Of a DNA stretch of 64,000 bases, positions 46,845 through 56,436 are shown one piece after another. Source of the stretch: Zhongshania sp. (GTDB lineage: Bacteria > Pseudomonadota > Gammaproteobacteria > Pseudomonadales > Spongiibacteraceae); contig JAGPVP010000044.1 of the NCBI GenBank assembly GCA_018066965.1, positions 1 through 64,000 on the forward strand. The letters are read 5' to 3'. The notes under the pieces are model-generated. The model did no database searches. It was not told the origin of the DNA and saw only the letters and a program-made list of their open reading frames with translations. Position 1 is the first letter of the stretch; each line of letters starts with the position of its first letter. A program made the position numbers and the translations under genes.

Positions 46845-47858
46845 ATGAGCCAACTGATCAACTCGCAGGTTTTATTAAACTCACGCCCTAAGGGTATACC
46901 TCAGGCTGAGAATTTCACCATCGCCACCAGTCCTGTCGTTGCGCCGCAAGATGGCGAAGTGCTGATACGCAACCGCTACCTTTCAGTAGAGCCAGCCATG
47001 CGGGGCTGGATCTGTGACGCCGGCAACTATTCAGAGCCCGTCGGCATCAATACTGTCATGCGCTCGCTTGCGGTTGGCGAAATCGTCGAATCTAAAGACC
47101 CTGCCTATAAAGTCGGTCAGCATGTGTTGGGTATGTTTGGTTGGCAAGACTACGCCACCATGCCCGCATCAGCCATAGACCGTGTTATCGACACCAGCAA
47201 ATTACCCATGTCTACCGCACTCGGCATTTTGGGCATTAACGGCTTGGCGGCTTACTTTGCATTACTTGAGGTTGGCCTACCCAAGGCTGGCGACACCGTA
47301 CTGGTGTCCACCGCAGCCGGCTCGGTAGGTTCCTGTGTTGCGCAAATTGCCAAAATTAAGGGCTGCAAAACCATTGGCATTACTAGCAGCCCCGAAAAGG
47401 TTGAGCTTTGTATTAATGAGTTTGGCTACGACAAGGCCGTCAATTACAACTCGCCCAGCTTTGCCGAAGATCTCGCCAGCGCCTGCACCGACGGCGTAGA
47501 CGTGTATTTTGACAACACCTCCGGCCGCATCAGCGATGCCGCCTTAACACTGCTCAATCAACGCGCACGTGTCGTTATTTGCGGCACCGCATCTATATCT
47601 CAATGGGACCCGATCCCACACGGCCCGCGCGTCGAACGCCACATGCTCGTCAAGCGTGCACGCATGGAAGGTTTCGTTATTTTCGATTACGCGGACCGCT
47701 ATCACGAAGGTGTCAGTCAACTTAGCGAGTGGATACTCGAAGGCCGACTACACTACAGAGAAGAAATTAAACACGGCATCGAAGAAGCCCCAGATTCAAT
47801 TGCCGCACTGTATCGTGGCGACAACCTTGGCAAACGCCTTATTAAATTAGCTGACTAA
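46845..47858 (+). CDS. NADP-dependent MDR oxidoreductase (CurA/PTGR1 type)
   Basis: Zinc-free medium-chain reductase, 337 residues, that reduces enone or enoyl double bonds with NADPH. LSVEPAMRGW near the N-terminus, VSTAAGSVGSCVAQIAKIKGCKTIGI as the nucleotide motif, and YFDNTSGRISDAAL are characteristic of the leukotriene B4 dehydrogenase/CurA group. I start at ATG 46845 (MSQLINSQ), with AGGA upstream. It leads a rightward set with the dienoyl-CoA reductase-like, crotonase and acyl-CoA ligase genes, all closely spaced. The substrate is probably an unsaturated terpenoid or acyl intermediate (inference). Confidence 0.87.
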   Translation: MSQLINSQVLLNSRPKGIPQAENFTIATSPVVAPQDGEVLIRNRYLSVEPAMRGWICDAGNYSEPVGINTVMRSLAVGEIVESKDPAYKVGQHVLGMFGWQDYATMPASAIDRVIDTSKLPMSTALGILGINGLAAYFALLEVGLPKAGDTVLVSTAAGSVGSCVAQIAKIKGCKTIGITSSPEKVELCINEFGYDKAVNYNSPSFAEDLASACTDGVDVYFDNTSGRISDAALTLLNQRARVVICGTASISQWDPIPHGPRVERHMLVKRARMEGFVIFDYADRYHEGVSQLSEWILEGRLHYREEIKHGIEEAPDSIAALYRGDNLGKRLIKLAD

Positions 47859-47887
47859 TAGCATCGTCAACACAGAGAGATAACATC

Positions 47888-48769
47888 ATGTTTAAAGACT
47901 CAACACTAGCTAGCAAACGCGTACTCATCACTGGCGGCGGCACTGGCCTCGGCAAAGAAATCGCGAAAGGTCTTTTAAGCTACGGCGCAGAAGTCTATAT
48001 CTGTGGTCGCCGAGAATCTGTATTACAAGAGACCGTCGCTGAGCTTTCAAAAATTGGCTCAGGCAAAATTCAATACCGCGTCACCGATATTCGCGATCCC
48101 GATGCAATTGAAGCAATGGTTGCCTCTATTTGGGAAGAAGGCCCGCTAACCGGCCTGATCAACAATGCCGCCGCCAACTTTATTTCCCCCACCAAAGATC
48201 TATCGCCACGCGGCTATCAAGCCATTCGCTCTACCGTTATGGACGGCGCGTTTTACACCGTACTCGCTATTGGTAAGCGCTGGATAAAAGAAGGCATTAA
48301 AGGCTCTATCGTTAGCAACTTGGTAACTTGGGTTTGGACTGGCTCAGCCTATGTTGTACCGTCAGCCATGGCCAAAACCGCCATAGACTCAATGACTAAA
48401 TCACTCGCTGTTGAATGGGGACGCTACGGCATTCGCGTTAACGCCGTTGCACCCGGCCCATTCCCAACCGAAGGCGCATGGGACAAACTCAACCCCACCG
48501 GCACATCAACCGGCGCCACTGACGCAAGCACTGTACCGATGGGCCGCTACGGCGAAATGCAAGAACTCGCCAACCTGATGACCTTCTTACAAGCTGACGG
48601 CTGTGACTACATCACCGGCCAAACCATTGGTATCGACGGCGGCCACCATCTTGCCGCACCGAGCACCTTCGCAAGCTTAGGCAGCTGGTCCGACGAAGAT
48701 TGGTCGTCCGTTCGCGACTCAATTAAGTCCTCCGCTGAAAAAGAAAAATCTCAGCGTAGCGTTGGTTAA
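47888..48769 (+). CDS. SDR oxidoreductase, 2,4-dienoyl-CoA reductase (DECR1-like)
   Basis: A 293-residue short-chain reductase. TGGGTGLGKEIAKG binds the nucleotide. The active-site region PSAMAKTAIDSMTKSLAVEWGRYGIRVN has the Lys but no YxxxK tyrosine, exactly as in mitochondrial 2,4-dienoyl-CoA reductase. EGAWDKLNPTG also matches that group, whose substrate loop has KGAFSRLDPTG. It probably reduces 2,4-dienoyl-CoA esters with NADPH, which is needed for unsaturated or branched chains. ATG 47888 has GAGAGA upstream; it lies 29 bases after the MDR gene. Confidence 0.85.
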   Translation: MFKDSTLASKRVLITGGGTGLGKEIAKGLLSYGAEVYICGRRESVLQETVAELSKIGSGKIQYRVTDIRDPDAIEAMVASIWEEGPLTGLINNAAANFISPTKDLSPRGYQAIRSTVMDGAFYTVLAIGKRWIKEGIKGSIVSNLVTWVWTGSAYVVPSAMAKTAIDSMTKSLAVEWGRYGIRVNAVAPGPFPTEGAWDKLNPTGTSTGATDASTVPMGRYGEMQELANLMTFLQADGCDYITGQTIGIDGGHHLAAPSTFASLGSWSDEDWSSVRDSIKSSAEKEKSQRSVG

Positions 48770-48803
48770 GTAAGCTACACGCCTTTATTTGGAGAAAAAA
48801 ATA

Positions 48804-49592
48804 ATGGAACTGGAATCCTTTTTATTTGAGATTCGCAATAACGTCGGGCACATCACTTTAAATCAGCCAGACCGCGGCAATCCGTTTGACGCAAGGTTCT
48901 GCCGAGAGTTTAAAGAAATTGCTAACGAGTGCGACGAGAACCCAGAAGTTCGCGCCGTACTCATTAACTCAAATGGACCGTATTTCAGTGTTGGCGGCGA
49001 TCTCAAAACCTTTCTTGGTAATCGCGATGGATTACCAAGATTTATTAAGTCTGCCACCAGCGACCTCCACTCGGGTGTATCGCGCCTAGCTCGTGGTGAT
49101 GCACCGGTAATACTGGCCTGCGACACGCTTGCTGCTGGCGGTGCAGTCGCACTCGTTGCCGCAGCAGATTATGCTCTACTAAGCGAAAAGGCGAGCGTTT
49201 ACGCCGCATTTAGCGGTATCGGCTTTTCTTGCGACAGCGGCTCCTCGTATTTTATGCCGCGCCGCGTGGGGCAGCGCAAAGCTTTTGACTTCTATCTTAG
49301 AAATCAAAAATGGTCTGCGGAACAATGCTTGGAATACGGCCTAGCTAGCGAGATCATTCCAAGCGCGCAACTCGCCGAACACGCACTTGCACTGGCAGAA
49401 GAACTGGCACAAGGCCCAACCTATACATATGGGCAAATTAAAAACTTATTCCACTCCAGCCAAGAAAACACCCTAGAGGCACAGCTCGAGCAGGAAGCCC
49501 GCGCCCTCGCTGACTGCACCCGACGCGACGACACCTGGAATGCTGTCAACTCCGTTGCAAAAAAACAAAAACCCATTTTTAATTACAAATAA
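48804..49592 (+). CDS. Enoyl-CoA hydratase/isomerase family protein
   Basis: A 262-residue crotonase. GPYFSVGGDLKTF is the first oxyanion-hole segment and CDTLAAGGAVALVAAADYALL the second; the loop after it (GIGFSCDSGSSYFMPRRVG) holds the position of one catalytic acid. It most resembles the hydratase/isomerase branch. ATG 48804 (MELESFLF) follows GGAG; TTG 48789 is not needed. It is co-oriented and closely spaced with the dienoyl-CoA reductase-like and acyl-CoA ligase genes, forming a short beta-oxidation module. Confidence 0.87.
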   Translation: MELESFLFEIRNNVGHITLNQPDRGNPFDARFCREFKEIANECDENPEVRAVLINSNGPYFSVGGDLKTFLGNRDGLPRFIKSATSDLHSGVSRLARGDAPVILACDTLAAGGAVALVAAADYALLSEKASVYAAFSGIGFSCDSGSSYFMPRRVGQRKAFDFYLRNQKWSAEQCLEYGLASEIIPSAQLAEHALALAEELAQGPTYTYGQIKNLFHSSQENTLEAQLEQEARALADCTRRDDTWNAVNSVAKKQKPIFNYK

Positions 49593-49612
49593 ATAACAAG
49601 AGACCGAATACC

Positions 49613-51181
49613 ATGTGGCCCTATCCCGAGATTAAAAACGTTGCGGATATCGTTCGTTACAACGCTAAAAATTATAGCGACAAACCCGGCACCATATTTT
49701 GCGATCACACGCTAAGCTGGGCAGACATTGACGAGCTATCAAACCGCATGGCCAATGGCCTTCGTGCAGAGAACGTTGACGCAAAAGATCGCGTACTCTA
49801 TTTTGCGGGCAACGCAGACGATTACTTTTTAACTATCTATGCGTCAGCAAAAATTGGCGCTGCGTTCATTCCGCTAAACTGGCGCCTGAGCGTTCCTGAA
49901 ATTGCAGCCATCGTTGAAGATAGCGCGCCCAAAATAGCCCTGGTAGACCTAATCTACAAAGACACTTGGGACGAAGTTCAAAGCAAGCTCCCGCAAGCTA
50001 TCAAAACGATTTACATTGATCCTGCCAAAAAGACCAATAACCCATTTTGGCAATGGGCATCAAATTTTGAAAACACTGACCCGAACTATGTTTGCGAAGG
50101 TGACAGCACGGCGTGGCAAATTTACACTTCGGGCACCACCGGCGCGCCCAAAGGTGTAGAGCTAACCCACGCAGGTATAATGAATATGCGCCTGTGTGAG
50201 CATTTCGAGCCCGCCTACACCTGGGGAGAAACTGATCGCTACTTATTTTGCGTCCCCAGCTTTCACCTTCTCGGACTCGGGCTGTCCATGCAGGCCATGT
50301 ACAACGGCGCCTGCGTCTTAATAGCGCCGCAATTTGACCCCGAAAAAGTTCTGACACTTATAAATACCCACAAACCAACACTAATGGGCTTGGCGCCAGT
50401 AATGATCCAATTCTTACTGGATCACCCCAACGCGGCTACCACTGACTTCAGTGGAATACGCGAGATTCTATATGCCGGTTCGCCCATTTCCAAAGGGCTA
50501 CTCAAGCGTGCAATCGAAGCCATTCCCTGCAAATTCATGCAGTTTTACGGCGCGACCGAGTCTGGCGGTGCCATTACCCTGCTACGACCAGACGACCACG
50601 ATTTAGACAATGACAGTATTTTAACGTCCTGCGGTAAGCCGCTTCCGTTAATTGATATGAAAATTATCGATGCCGAAGGTAATTCACTGCCCGCCAATGC
50701 TCCTGGAGAAATGGTGATTCGCGCGCCATCCATTACTAAAGGCTATTGGAATAAGCCCGAAGCATGGAAGGACGTGTACGAAAATGGCTGGTATAAAACC
50801 GGCGACGTTGGCTACTACGATGATAACGGCTACTTTTATTTGATCGACCGAGCTAAAGACATGATCGTCAGTGGTGGCGAAAATATCTATTGCTCGGAAG
50901 TCGAAAACTGCCTATCGCTGCACGGCGCCGTTGCTGCTGCTGCCATCATTGGTGTACCCAGCGAAAAATGGGGTGAGGAAGTAAAAGCATTCATCATGTT
51001 AAAGCCTGGGCAATCCACCACTGATGCAGAACTAATTGCACATTGTAAAGCCAACCTAGCCGGCTACAAATGTCCAAAGAGTATTGAGTTTGTCAGCGAC
51101 TTCCCTCGCACTGGTGCCGGCAAAGTCTCTAAAAAAGATCTCCGCGCACCCTATTGGGAAGGCCAAGGACGTTCCGTGTAA
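49613..51181 (+). CDS. AMP-dependent acyl-CoA ligase (long-chain or cyclic acid)
   Basis: Adenylate-forming ligase, 522 residues. P-loop IYTSGTTGAPKGVELTH near residue 169, FYGATESGG, YKTGDVGYYDDNGYFYLIDRAKDMIVSGGENIY, and the C-terminal catalytic Lys in GAGKVSKKDLR. It activates a carboxylic acid to its CoA thioester, presumably the entry step for the neighbouring beta-oxidation and ring-opening enzymes. A cyclohexane- or cyclohexene-carboxylate substrate would fit BadH and BadI downstream, but this is inference. ATG 49613 follows AAGAGA. It closes this operon, with a strong terminator after it. Confidence 0.9.
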   Translation: MWPYPEIKNVADIVRYNAKNYSDKPGTIFCDHTLSWADIDELSNRMANGLRAENVDAKDRVLYFAGNADDYFLTIYASAKIGAAFIPLNWRLSVPEIAAIVEDSAPKIALVDLIYKDTWDEVQSKLPQAIKTIYIDPAKKTNNPFWQWASNFENTDPNYVCEGDSTAWQIYTSGTTGAPKGVELTHAGIMNMRLCEHFEPAYTWGETDRYLFCVPSFHLLGLGLSMQAMYNGACVLIAPQFDPEKVLTLINTHKPTLMGLAPVMIQFLLDHPNAATTDFSGIREILYAGSPISKGLLKRAIEAIPCKFMQFYGATESGGAITLLRPDDHDLDNDSILTSCGKPLPLIDMKIIDAEGNSLPANAPGEMVIRAPSITKGYWNKPEAWKDVYENGWYKTGDVGYYDDNGYFYLIDRAKDMIVSGGENIYCSEVENCLSLHGAVAAAAIIGVPSEKWGEEVKAFIMLKPGQSTTDAELIAHCKANLAGYKCPKSIEFVSDFPRTGAGKVSKKDLRAPYWEGQGRSV

Positions 51182-51200
51182 GCAAAATATTTAGGCAAAA

Positions 51201-51228
51201 AAATGCCCGCAAAGTGCGGGCATTTTAC
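51201..51228 (+). terminator. Rho-independent terminator after the acyl-CoA ligase gene
   Basis: AAATGCCCGC (51201-51210) pairs with GCGGGCATTT (51216-51225) around AAAGT, with A and T runs on both sides. Confidence 0.88.
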
Positions 51229-51262
51229 TTTCTATAAGATCGCGCTCTATCAAGCTAAAACT

Positions 51263-51769
51263 CTAACCTATCTTACCCTTCATCTTGTCTAAATTTTTAT
51301 TCAATTTTCTTAACATCTCAACGCAGCTACGAACCTCTTCTACGGATATACCTTGAAGCATATCTTCGTTCGCCTGAACTGTTAGCACACGCATTTCTTT
51401 AATAACACGGCGACCTTCTGGCGTAAGATGTATACGTTTAATCCGGCGATCATTTGCATCAGCTCGGCGCTCAACCATACCCACATCTTGTAAGCGGTCA
51501 ATCAAACCACCCAAGGTAACCTTACCCAAACCCATCTCATCAGCCAGATCAGACTGAGGCACACCATCACGACGCGACAGATAAGCCATTGCCCACGCCT
51601 GCGAGCGAGTAACCCTTAGCGGTTTAAACAAGTCATCAATGACGATACGACGAAGCCGAGCGGCGTCATGAATAATAAACCCCAAACGCAAAACCAAATC
51701 TTCCTCAGACTCGAGAAAGTCATTTGATAGTGCAGCGTCATACCCTAGCGACTTCCCTTTTGCAGCCAT
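51263..51769 (-). CDS. MarR family transcriptional regulator
   Basis: A 168-residue winged-helix regulator: RSQAWAMAYLSRRDGVPQSDLADEMGLGKVTLGGLIDRLQDVGMVERRADANDRRIKRIHLTPEG is the full MarR wing motif. I start at ATG 51769 (MAAKGKSL), with GAGG seven bases upstream; ATG 51781 would place its own first codons on that site. It is convergent with the ligase operon and divergent from the acetoacetyl-CoA synthetase operon, so it is placed to control both sets in response to an acyl-CoA or aromatic ligand (inference). Confidence 0.9.
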   Translation of the reverse strand: MAAKGKSLGYDAALSNDFLESEEDLVLRLGFIIHDAARLRRIVIDDLFKPLRVTRSQAWAMAYLSRRDGVPQSDLADEMGLGKVTLGGLIDRLQDVGMVERRADANDRRIKRIHLTPEGRRVIKEMRVLTVQANEDMLQGISVEEVRSCVEMLRKLNKNLDKMKGKIG

Positions 51770-51951
51770 CACCGACCTCATATCGTGTATATATCAAAAT
51801 ATTAACTATAACTATGCTAATCATACACTATATAGACATAGCACAAATAAGATTAATGAATCTGTAATATTACAATACGGCAGGCACCCATTATCGCCAA
51901 TACCTGCCGCGCTAGAAGCCACCTACTAACGCAGAGACACCTAACGAAATT

Positions 51952-51977
51952 AAAAAAAAGGCCGCTATAAAGCGGCC
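51952..51977 (-). terminator. Leftward terminator with no upstream gene
   Basis: GGCCGCT (51960-51966) pairs with AGCGGCC (51971-51977) around ATAA. On the minus strand it is followed by eight T. The next minus-strand gene is downstream (marR), and none lies before it, so it must end a non-coding transcript or insulate the marR promoter. Confidence 0.8.
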
Positions 51978-52060
51978 AAAGATACACTCACCTGGAAGTA
52001 AGTAATTTTAGAGGAGCAACTACAATTGAGTAAAATTTTATATTCAATAGCCACAACCCG
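51952..52060 (-). ncRNA. Candidate small RNA ending at the orphan terminator
   Basis: Inferred only from the leftward terminator and the lack of a minus-strand gene before it. Read on the minus strand, the region just before the stem has an unpaired CTCCTC, the complement of a ribosome-binding site, and AT-rich possible -10 sequences (TATAAA near plus 52040). No Rfam family is recognised and the 5' end is a guess. Confidence 0.25.
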
Positions 52061-52258
52061 AAAGCATCAGTATTAGCTCATGCTTGCACAATACTAGTAA
52101 TAAAGCAAACTATACGCTAGGTTATGTAACATTTGGAAATCTAAGCGTTGATTAGCGCCATTAACACCGGCGAGGTCTCGCCTATGGACGAACTTAGATA
52201 GCTAGCTTACAATATGCTTAATATCTAAGCATAGCAAGACCATATTAGGATCCAATTT

Positions 52259-54214
52259 ATGACGACTGCCGCCTCCGCCCAAGCACTTTGGTCACCATCC
52301 AAAGAAGACATTGAACTCGCGAACTTGAGCACCTTTGCCAAAGGCTTAGAATCTACACATAACATTAGCTTTAAATCAGACTTCCGCGCACTACACCAAT
52401 GGTCTATTCAAAATCCAGACGCCTTCTGGACCGAATGCCTCACTGCATTTGGCCTAGTGTATGACGGCGATATCAATCCAGCCCGAATCACTACCGATCA
52501 AGCGCCATTTGCCCGCTGGTTCCCTCAGTTAAATCTCAACTATGCAGAAAACATGTTGCGTTGGCCCGGCCACTGGACCGCATTGATTGAAGCCGGCGAA
52601 GAAGGCGAAGGCCGCCACTGGAGCTTTTCAGAATTGCGCTGCCGAGTGTCCCAACACCAACGCGCGCTGCGCGAACTAGGCGTCAGTGCCGGCGATTGCG
52701 TCGCCGGCGTTTTACCCAATATTGGCGAAGCCGTTGCCATCATGCTCGCCGCTGCCAGCATTGGCGCCAGCTGGGCGTCAGTCTCTCCTGATTTTGGTAT
52801 TGCCGCCGCCTTAGACCGCCTCGGGCAGGTTCAGCCCAGTGTTTTATACTCAGTCGCGGAATATCGCTTTAACGGCAAAACTTACAATGTTGCAAACAAC
52901 ATCAGCAAAATAGCCGCTGACTTACCAAGCCTAAAACGTTTCGTAAAAATCGGCGGTGGCTGGCCCGAAGACAGCGCTGGCATAGCTCTAGAAGATGCCC
53001 TGCCAGCCGACAACACCCAGCAACCTGACTTTGTTAGACTGCCCTTTCACCATCCGCTATTTGTACTGTTCACCTCCGGCACCACCGGCGCGCCCAAGTG
53101 CATTGTGCACGGTCATGGCGGCACACTGATCCAACTTACCAAAGAGCACCAACTGCACTGTGACATCAGCGCCCAGCAGCGGGTTATCTTCCCGTCGACG
53201 CTTGGCTGGATGATGTGGAACTGGAGCATTACCGCATTGGCAAGTGGTGCTACTGTTATTCTTTATGATGGCTCAGTCATCGCGCCGGATGAGCTGTCTA
53301 TTTTCCGTCTATCCGAGCAGCTACGCGTCAACACCCTAGGTTTACCCAGCGCGTTTATTGAACGCTGCGGACAAAAGCAAATAGATGTAAAAGCTCAGGT
53401 ACCACTCAAAGATTTAAAATTAATTTTTGCTGGTGGTTCGGTGCTCTCCCCTGAAGGCTTTGAATACGTATACGAGCACATTTCACCAAAAGTACACCTC
53501 ACTACCGGCTCTGGTGGTACAGATATCGTCTCGTGTTTTATGCTGGGCAATAAATGGCAATCGGTTTACGCTGGCGAAATGCAAGGCCCAGCCCTAGGTA
53601 TGGATGTACAAATTTTTAATGAAGACGGTAAGCAGGTTATTGGTGAACGCGGCGAACTGGTCTGCTGCGCGCCTGCGCCCAGCATGCCAGTACGCTTCGC
53701 CAACGACCCTGGCAATAAGCGCTTTACCAAGTCTTACTTTGCCGGCTTCCCAGATGTGTGGACTCACGGCGACTTTGCGGAAGAAACTATTAATGGCGGC
53801 TTTGTTATTCATGGCCGCTCAGATTCCGTTCTTAATCCCGGCGGCGTCCGCATTGGCACCGCAGAAATTTATCGCCAAGTTCAAAAAATTGAGAGTATTG
53901 AAAATTGCGTGGTCGCAGGGCAGCAATACGACAATGACGTGCGCGTTGTATTATTCGTGGTCTTAGCCGAAGGTCAAAACCTGAGCGACGAATTATGCGC
54001 TGAAATACGCCAGCTACTTCGCGAAAATGCCTCACCGCGTCACGTACCGAAATTTATCATTGCCGTAAACGATATACCCAAAACACGCAGCGGCAAAAAT
54101 GCTGAAACCGCCGTATCTGCACTTATCAATGGCCGCGAGCCATCGCAGGTACATGCATTAGCAAACCCAGAGTCTCTAGATAACTTCCGCAATAGACCTG
54201 AGCTAGCCAAATAA
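52259..54214 (+). CDS. aacS: Acetoacetyl-CoA synthetase
   Basis: Adenylate-forming ligase, 651 residues, with the long N-terminus of acetoacetate-CoA ligases (ALWSPSKEDIELANLSTFAKGLE, then FWTECLTAFGL). P-loop FTSGTTGAPKCIVHGHGG near residue 275, LTTGSGGTDIVSCFMLG, and the C-terminal IPKTRSGKNAETAV lysine. It would activate acetoacetate, or a related 3-keto acid, from the catabolic end-products. ATG 52259 has AGGA about ten bases upstream; an 8-base inverted repeat lies 26 bases before the start. It is followed by the CoA-transferase gene 17 bases later. Confidence 0.88.
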   Translation: MTTAASAQALWSPSKEDIELANLSTFAKGLESTHNISFKSDFRALHQWSIQNPDAFWTECLTAFGLVYDGDINPARITTDQAPFARWFPQLNLNYAENMLRWPGHWTALIEAGEEGEGRHWSFSELRCRVSQHQRALRELGVSAGDCVAGVLPNIGEAVAIMLAAASIGASWASVSPDFGIAAALDRLGQVQPSVLYSVAEYRFNGKTYNVANNISKIAADLPSLKRFVKIGGGWPEDSAGIALEDALPADNTQQPDFVRLPFHHPLFVLFTSGTTGAPKCIVHGHGGTLIQLTKEHQLHCDISAQQRVIFPSTLGWMMWNWSITALASGATVILYDGSVIAPDELSIFRLSEQLRVNTLGLPSAFIERCGQKQIDVKAQVPLKDLKLIFAGGSVLSPEGFEYVYEHISPKVHLTTGSGGTDIVSCFMLGNKWQSVYAGEMQGPALGMDVQIFNEDGKQVIGERGELVCCAPAPSMPVRFANDPGNKRFTKSYFAGFPDVWTHGDFAEETINGGFVIHGRSDSVLNPGGVRIGTAEIYRQVQKIESIENCVVAGQQYDNDVRVVLFVVLAEGQNLSDELCAEIRQLLRENASPRHVPKFIIAVNDIPKTRSGKNAETAVSALINGREPSQVHALANPESLDNFRNRPELAK

Positions 54215-54231
54215 TTTAAGGCGTAAAAAAA

Positions 54232-55473
54232 ATGAGCACTGTATCTGGAATTGAACAACTTATTGCCCACTTTAAACCTGGCGACACCGTTTTTATTCCA
54301 GGCAGCGCTGGCGAACCCAGCGAGCTAACGGAAATACTAGTAAACCAAGCTGAGCTAGCACCTGGCGTCACATTTATTACTAGCTTTGTACCGGGCATTA
54401 ATACGCGCAATCTCTGCAATGCTGAGACTGATCGAAAAATGGCGGTGTTTTTTATGCAAGGCCAATTTCGTAGTGATTACGAAAAAGGTGCCATAAAATT
54501 TCGCCCCATAAGCTTTAAACAAATACAGCAGTATTTAACTGCGGACAGCACCCGCATCGACTGGATTGTTGCGCAAGTAGCCGCGCCTATCGACGGCCAA
54601 TGCTCACTTGGACCACATGCCGAGTTTCTACCGAGCCTACTCGCACGAGACTGTAAAGTTCTCGGGGTTATTAACGCCAATACACCAAACGTTCCGAGTG
54701 CACCCAGTATTCCTCTTGAGCGTTTCACTGCAACCGCGACATCCAGCGCCGCTTTAGAAAGCTATGACGCTGGTAGCAGTAATGAAATTTCCGAAGCCAT
54801 CGCCAAACATATCGCCGCACTTATCCCCAACGGCGCTACGCTGCAAATCGGTCTAGGTAAAATACCCTCGCAGTTGCTAGCCGCTTTGAGCGAACACCGC
54901 GAGCTTGGCTTTCACACCGGCATGCTCTCTGATTCAGTATTGCCAATGGCAAGCAACGGTTCATTGCGCAAAGAAAATGCATTAACAACCGCAGTATTTG
55001 TCGGCTCCGAAAATTTATACCAGCAATTACCCACCCTAAATTCACTCAATATTGCCGGCGCGGAATTCACCCACGATCCCGCAGTCTTGGTCAATATACC
55101 TAAGTTGCACTCCATTAATTCCGCATTAGAAGTCGATATATTGGGCCAAGTAAATGCTGAAACGCTAAACAACAAATATGTTAGCGCGCCAGGTGGATTA
55201 CCCGACTTTGCAGCGGCAGCAAGCCGCCAGCAAGACGGTCTGTCGATTGTTGCCCTACCCTCGACCGACCCCAGCGGTAAACACTCACGTATTACTGCCA
55301 AATTCCGCAGTGGCACGCCGGTTAGTGTTCCGCAGTTTGATGTTGACTACGTGGTAACGGAGTTCGGCGCGGCGTATTTACGCGGCGCCACGCCAAGCGA
55401 ACGGCATGAACGCATCATTGCCATCGCTCACCCAGACCACCGCGAGCAACTAAAAACAAACGCCGCTGGATGA
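54232..55473 (+). CDS. Acetyl-CoA hydrolase/transferase family protein
   Basis: A 413-residue class I CoA-transferase of the Cat1/4-hydroxybutyrate CoA-transferase type. The catalytic Glu is in NSALEVDILGQVNAE (near residue 300), and the C-terminal FDVDYVVTEFGAAYLRG block is conserved. It either moves CoA between acids or hydrolyses a thioester. It is in an operon with the acetoacetyl-CoA synthetase gene (17-base gap). Ring-opening ketoacyl-CoA products downstream of BadI-like chemistry are possible substrates, but this is not shown by sequence. Confidence 0.87.
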   Translation: MSTVSGIEQLIAHFKPGDTVFIPGSAGEPSELTEILVNQAELAPGVTFITSFVPGINTRNLCNAETDRKMAVFFMQGQFRSDYEKGAIKFRPISFKQIQQYLTADSTRIDWIVAQVAAPIDGQCSLGPHAEFLPSLLARDCKVLGVINANTPNVPSAPSIPLERFTATATSSAALESYDAGSSNEISEAIAKHIAALIPNGATLQIGLGKIPSQLLAALSEHRELGFHTGMLSDSVLPMASNGSLRKENALTTAVFVGSENLYQQLPTLNSLNIAGAEFTHDPAVLVNIPKLHSINSALEVDILGQVNAETLNNKYVSAPGGLPDFAAAASRQQDGLSIVALPSTDPSGKHSRITAKFRSGTPVSVPQFDVDYVVTEFGAAYLRGATPSERHERIIAIAHPDHREQLKTNAAG

Positions 55474-55634
55474 ACTATGTAAACGCCGGCACAAGTCAAG
55501 ATAAGTGTTTGCATATTGTAATCATGCGAACAGTTAATGTAGTATAGATATCATTACAGTTTACAGTCTGGGCGCGTCTTCCTTAAACAGGTCTTGCCCT
55601 CTTAATCGTTCATAGAGTAGGAGTTTATCAACAC

Positions 55635-56399
55635 ATGAAAGGCTTAAATGGGAAAGTTGCAATTGTCACCGGTGGTGGCAGCGGTATTGGTGAAGCAATA
55701 GTTTTACGCCTAGCCGAAGAAGGCTGCAAAGTCGCATTATTCGACATCAATGGCGCAGCGGCAGAGCAAGTTGCCGCCAAAGCCAGCTCAGCGGGCAGCG
55801 TCACTCCCTTCATTGCCGACATCACCAATATGGATGCCGTCGAAGCTGCAGTGGCGCAAGTTGAAGAAACACTAGGTCCAGTCTGGATGCTGGTTAACAA
55901 CGCGGGCTGGGATCAAGTGCTTCCTTTCCTTAAAACCACGCCGGAATTGTGGCAAAAAATTATCAACCTAAACCTTTACGGCCCAATTCATATGCATGCG
56001 GCAGTATGTAAACGTATGGCTGCCCGCAACGCTGGTCGTGTTATCAATGTTGCCTCTGATGCTGGCCGCGTTGGCACAAGCCATGAAGCCGTATACTCAG
56101 CCTGTAAAGGCGGCACTATCGCATTCGGTAAATCTATTGCCCGCGAATTAGCCCGTAACAATGTTTTAGTTAACTCTGTTTGCCCTGGCCCCACTGACAC
56201 CCCTGCAATGGCAGCCGTGGCAGGTACAGGTGAAGAAGCACAAAAATGGAAAGAGTCTATGGCTAGAGGCATTCCATTGCGTCGCATGGGCCAAGCAGAT
56301 GACTACGCAGGCATTATTGCGTTTCTCGGCAGCGACGACGCTGACTACATCACCGGACAGACAATTTCTGTTTCCGGCGGACTAACAATGCACGGCTAA
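55635..56399 (+). CDS. badH: SDR dehydrogenase, probable 2-hydroxycyclohexanecarboxyl-CoA dehydrogenase (BadH-like)
   Basis: A 254-residue SDR with TGGGSGIG, NNAG and a YSACK active site. Its overall layout (MKGLNGKVAIVTGGGSGIG, DQVLPFLKTTPELWQKIINLNLYGPI) and its position directly ahead of a BadI-like gene match BadH of Rhodopseudomonas palustris. BadH oxidises 2-hydroxycyclohexanecarboxyl-CoA to the 2-keto compound with NAD+. ATG 55635 follows TAGGAG. General SDRs look alike, so the assignment leans on the neighbour. Confidence 0.8.
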   Translation: MKGLNGKVAIVTGGGSGIGEAIVLRLAEEGCKVALFDINGAAAEQVAAKASSAGSVTPFIADITNMDAVEAAVAQVEETLGPVWMLVNNAGWDQVLPFLKTTPELWQKIINLNLYGPIHMHAAVCKRMAARNAGRVINVASDAGRVGTSHEAVYSACKGGTIAFGKSIARELARNNVLVNSVCPGPTDTPAMAAVAGTGEEAQKWKESMARGIPLRRMGQADDYAGIIAFLGSDDADYITGQTISVSGGLTMHG

Positions 56400-56436
56400 T
56401 CCCCGTTCAAATACCGTTTTAAAGAGGTTAATTACT

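Larger units (their letters stand above)
51782..52258. promoter_or_regulatory. Intergenic region between marR and the acetoacetyl-CoA synthetase gene
   Basis: A 477-base region. It holds the marR promoter side (AT-rich 51785-51840 with CATACACTAT), a leftward terminator at 51952-51977 with no gene before it, and a perfect inverted repeat TATGCTTA (52213-52220), ATATC, TAAGCATA (52226-52233) just ahead of the synthetase gene. The repeat looks like an operator. Confidence 0.5.
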
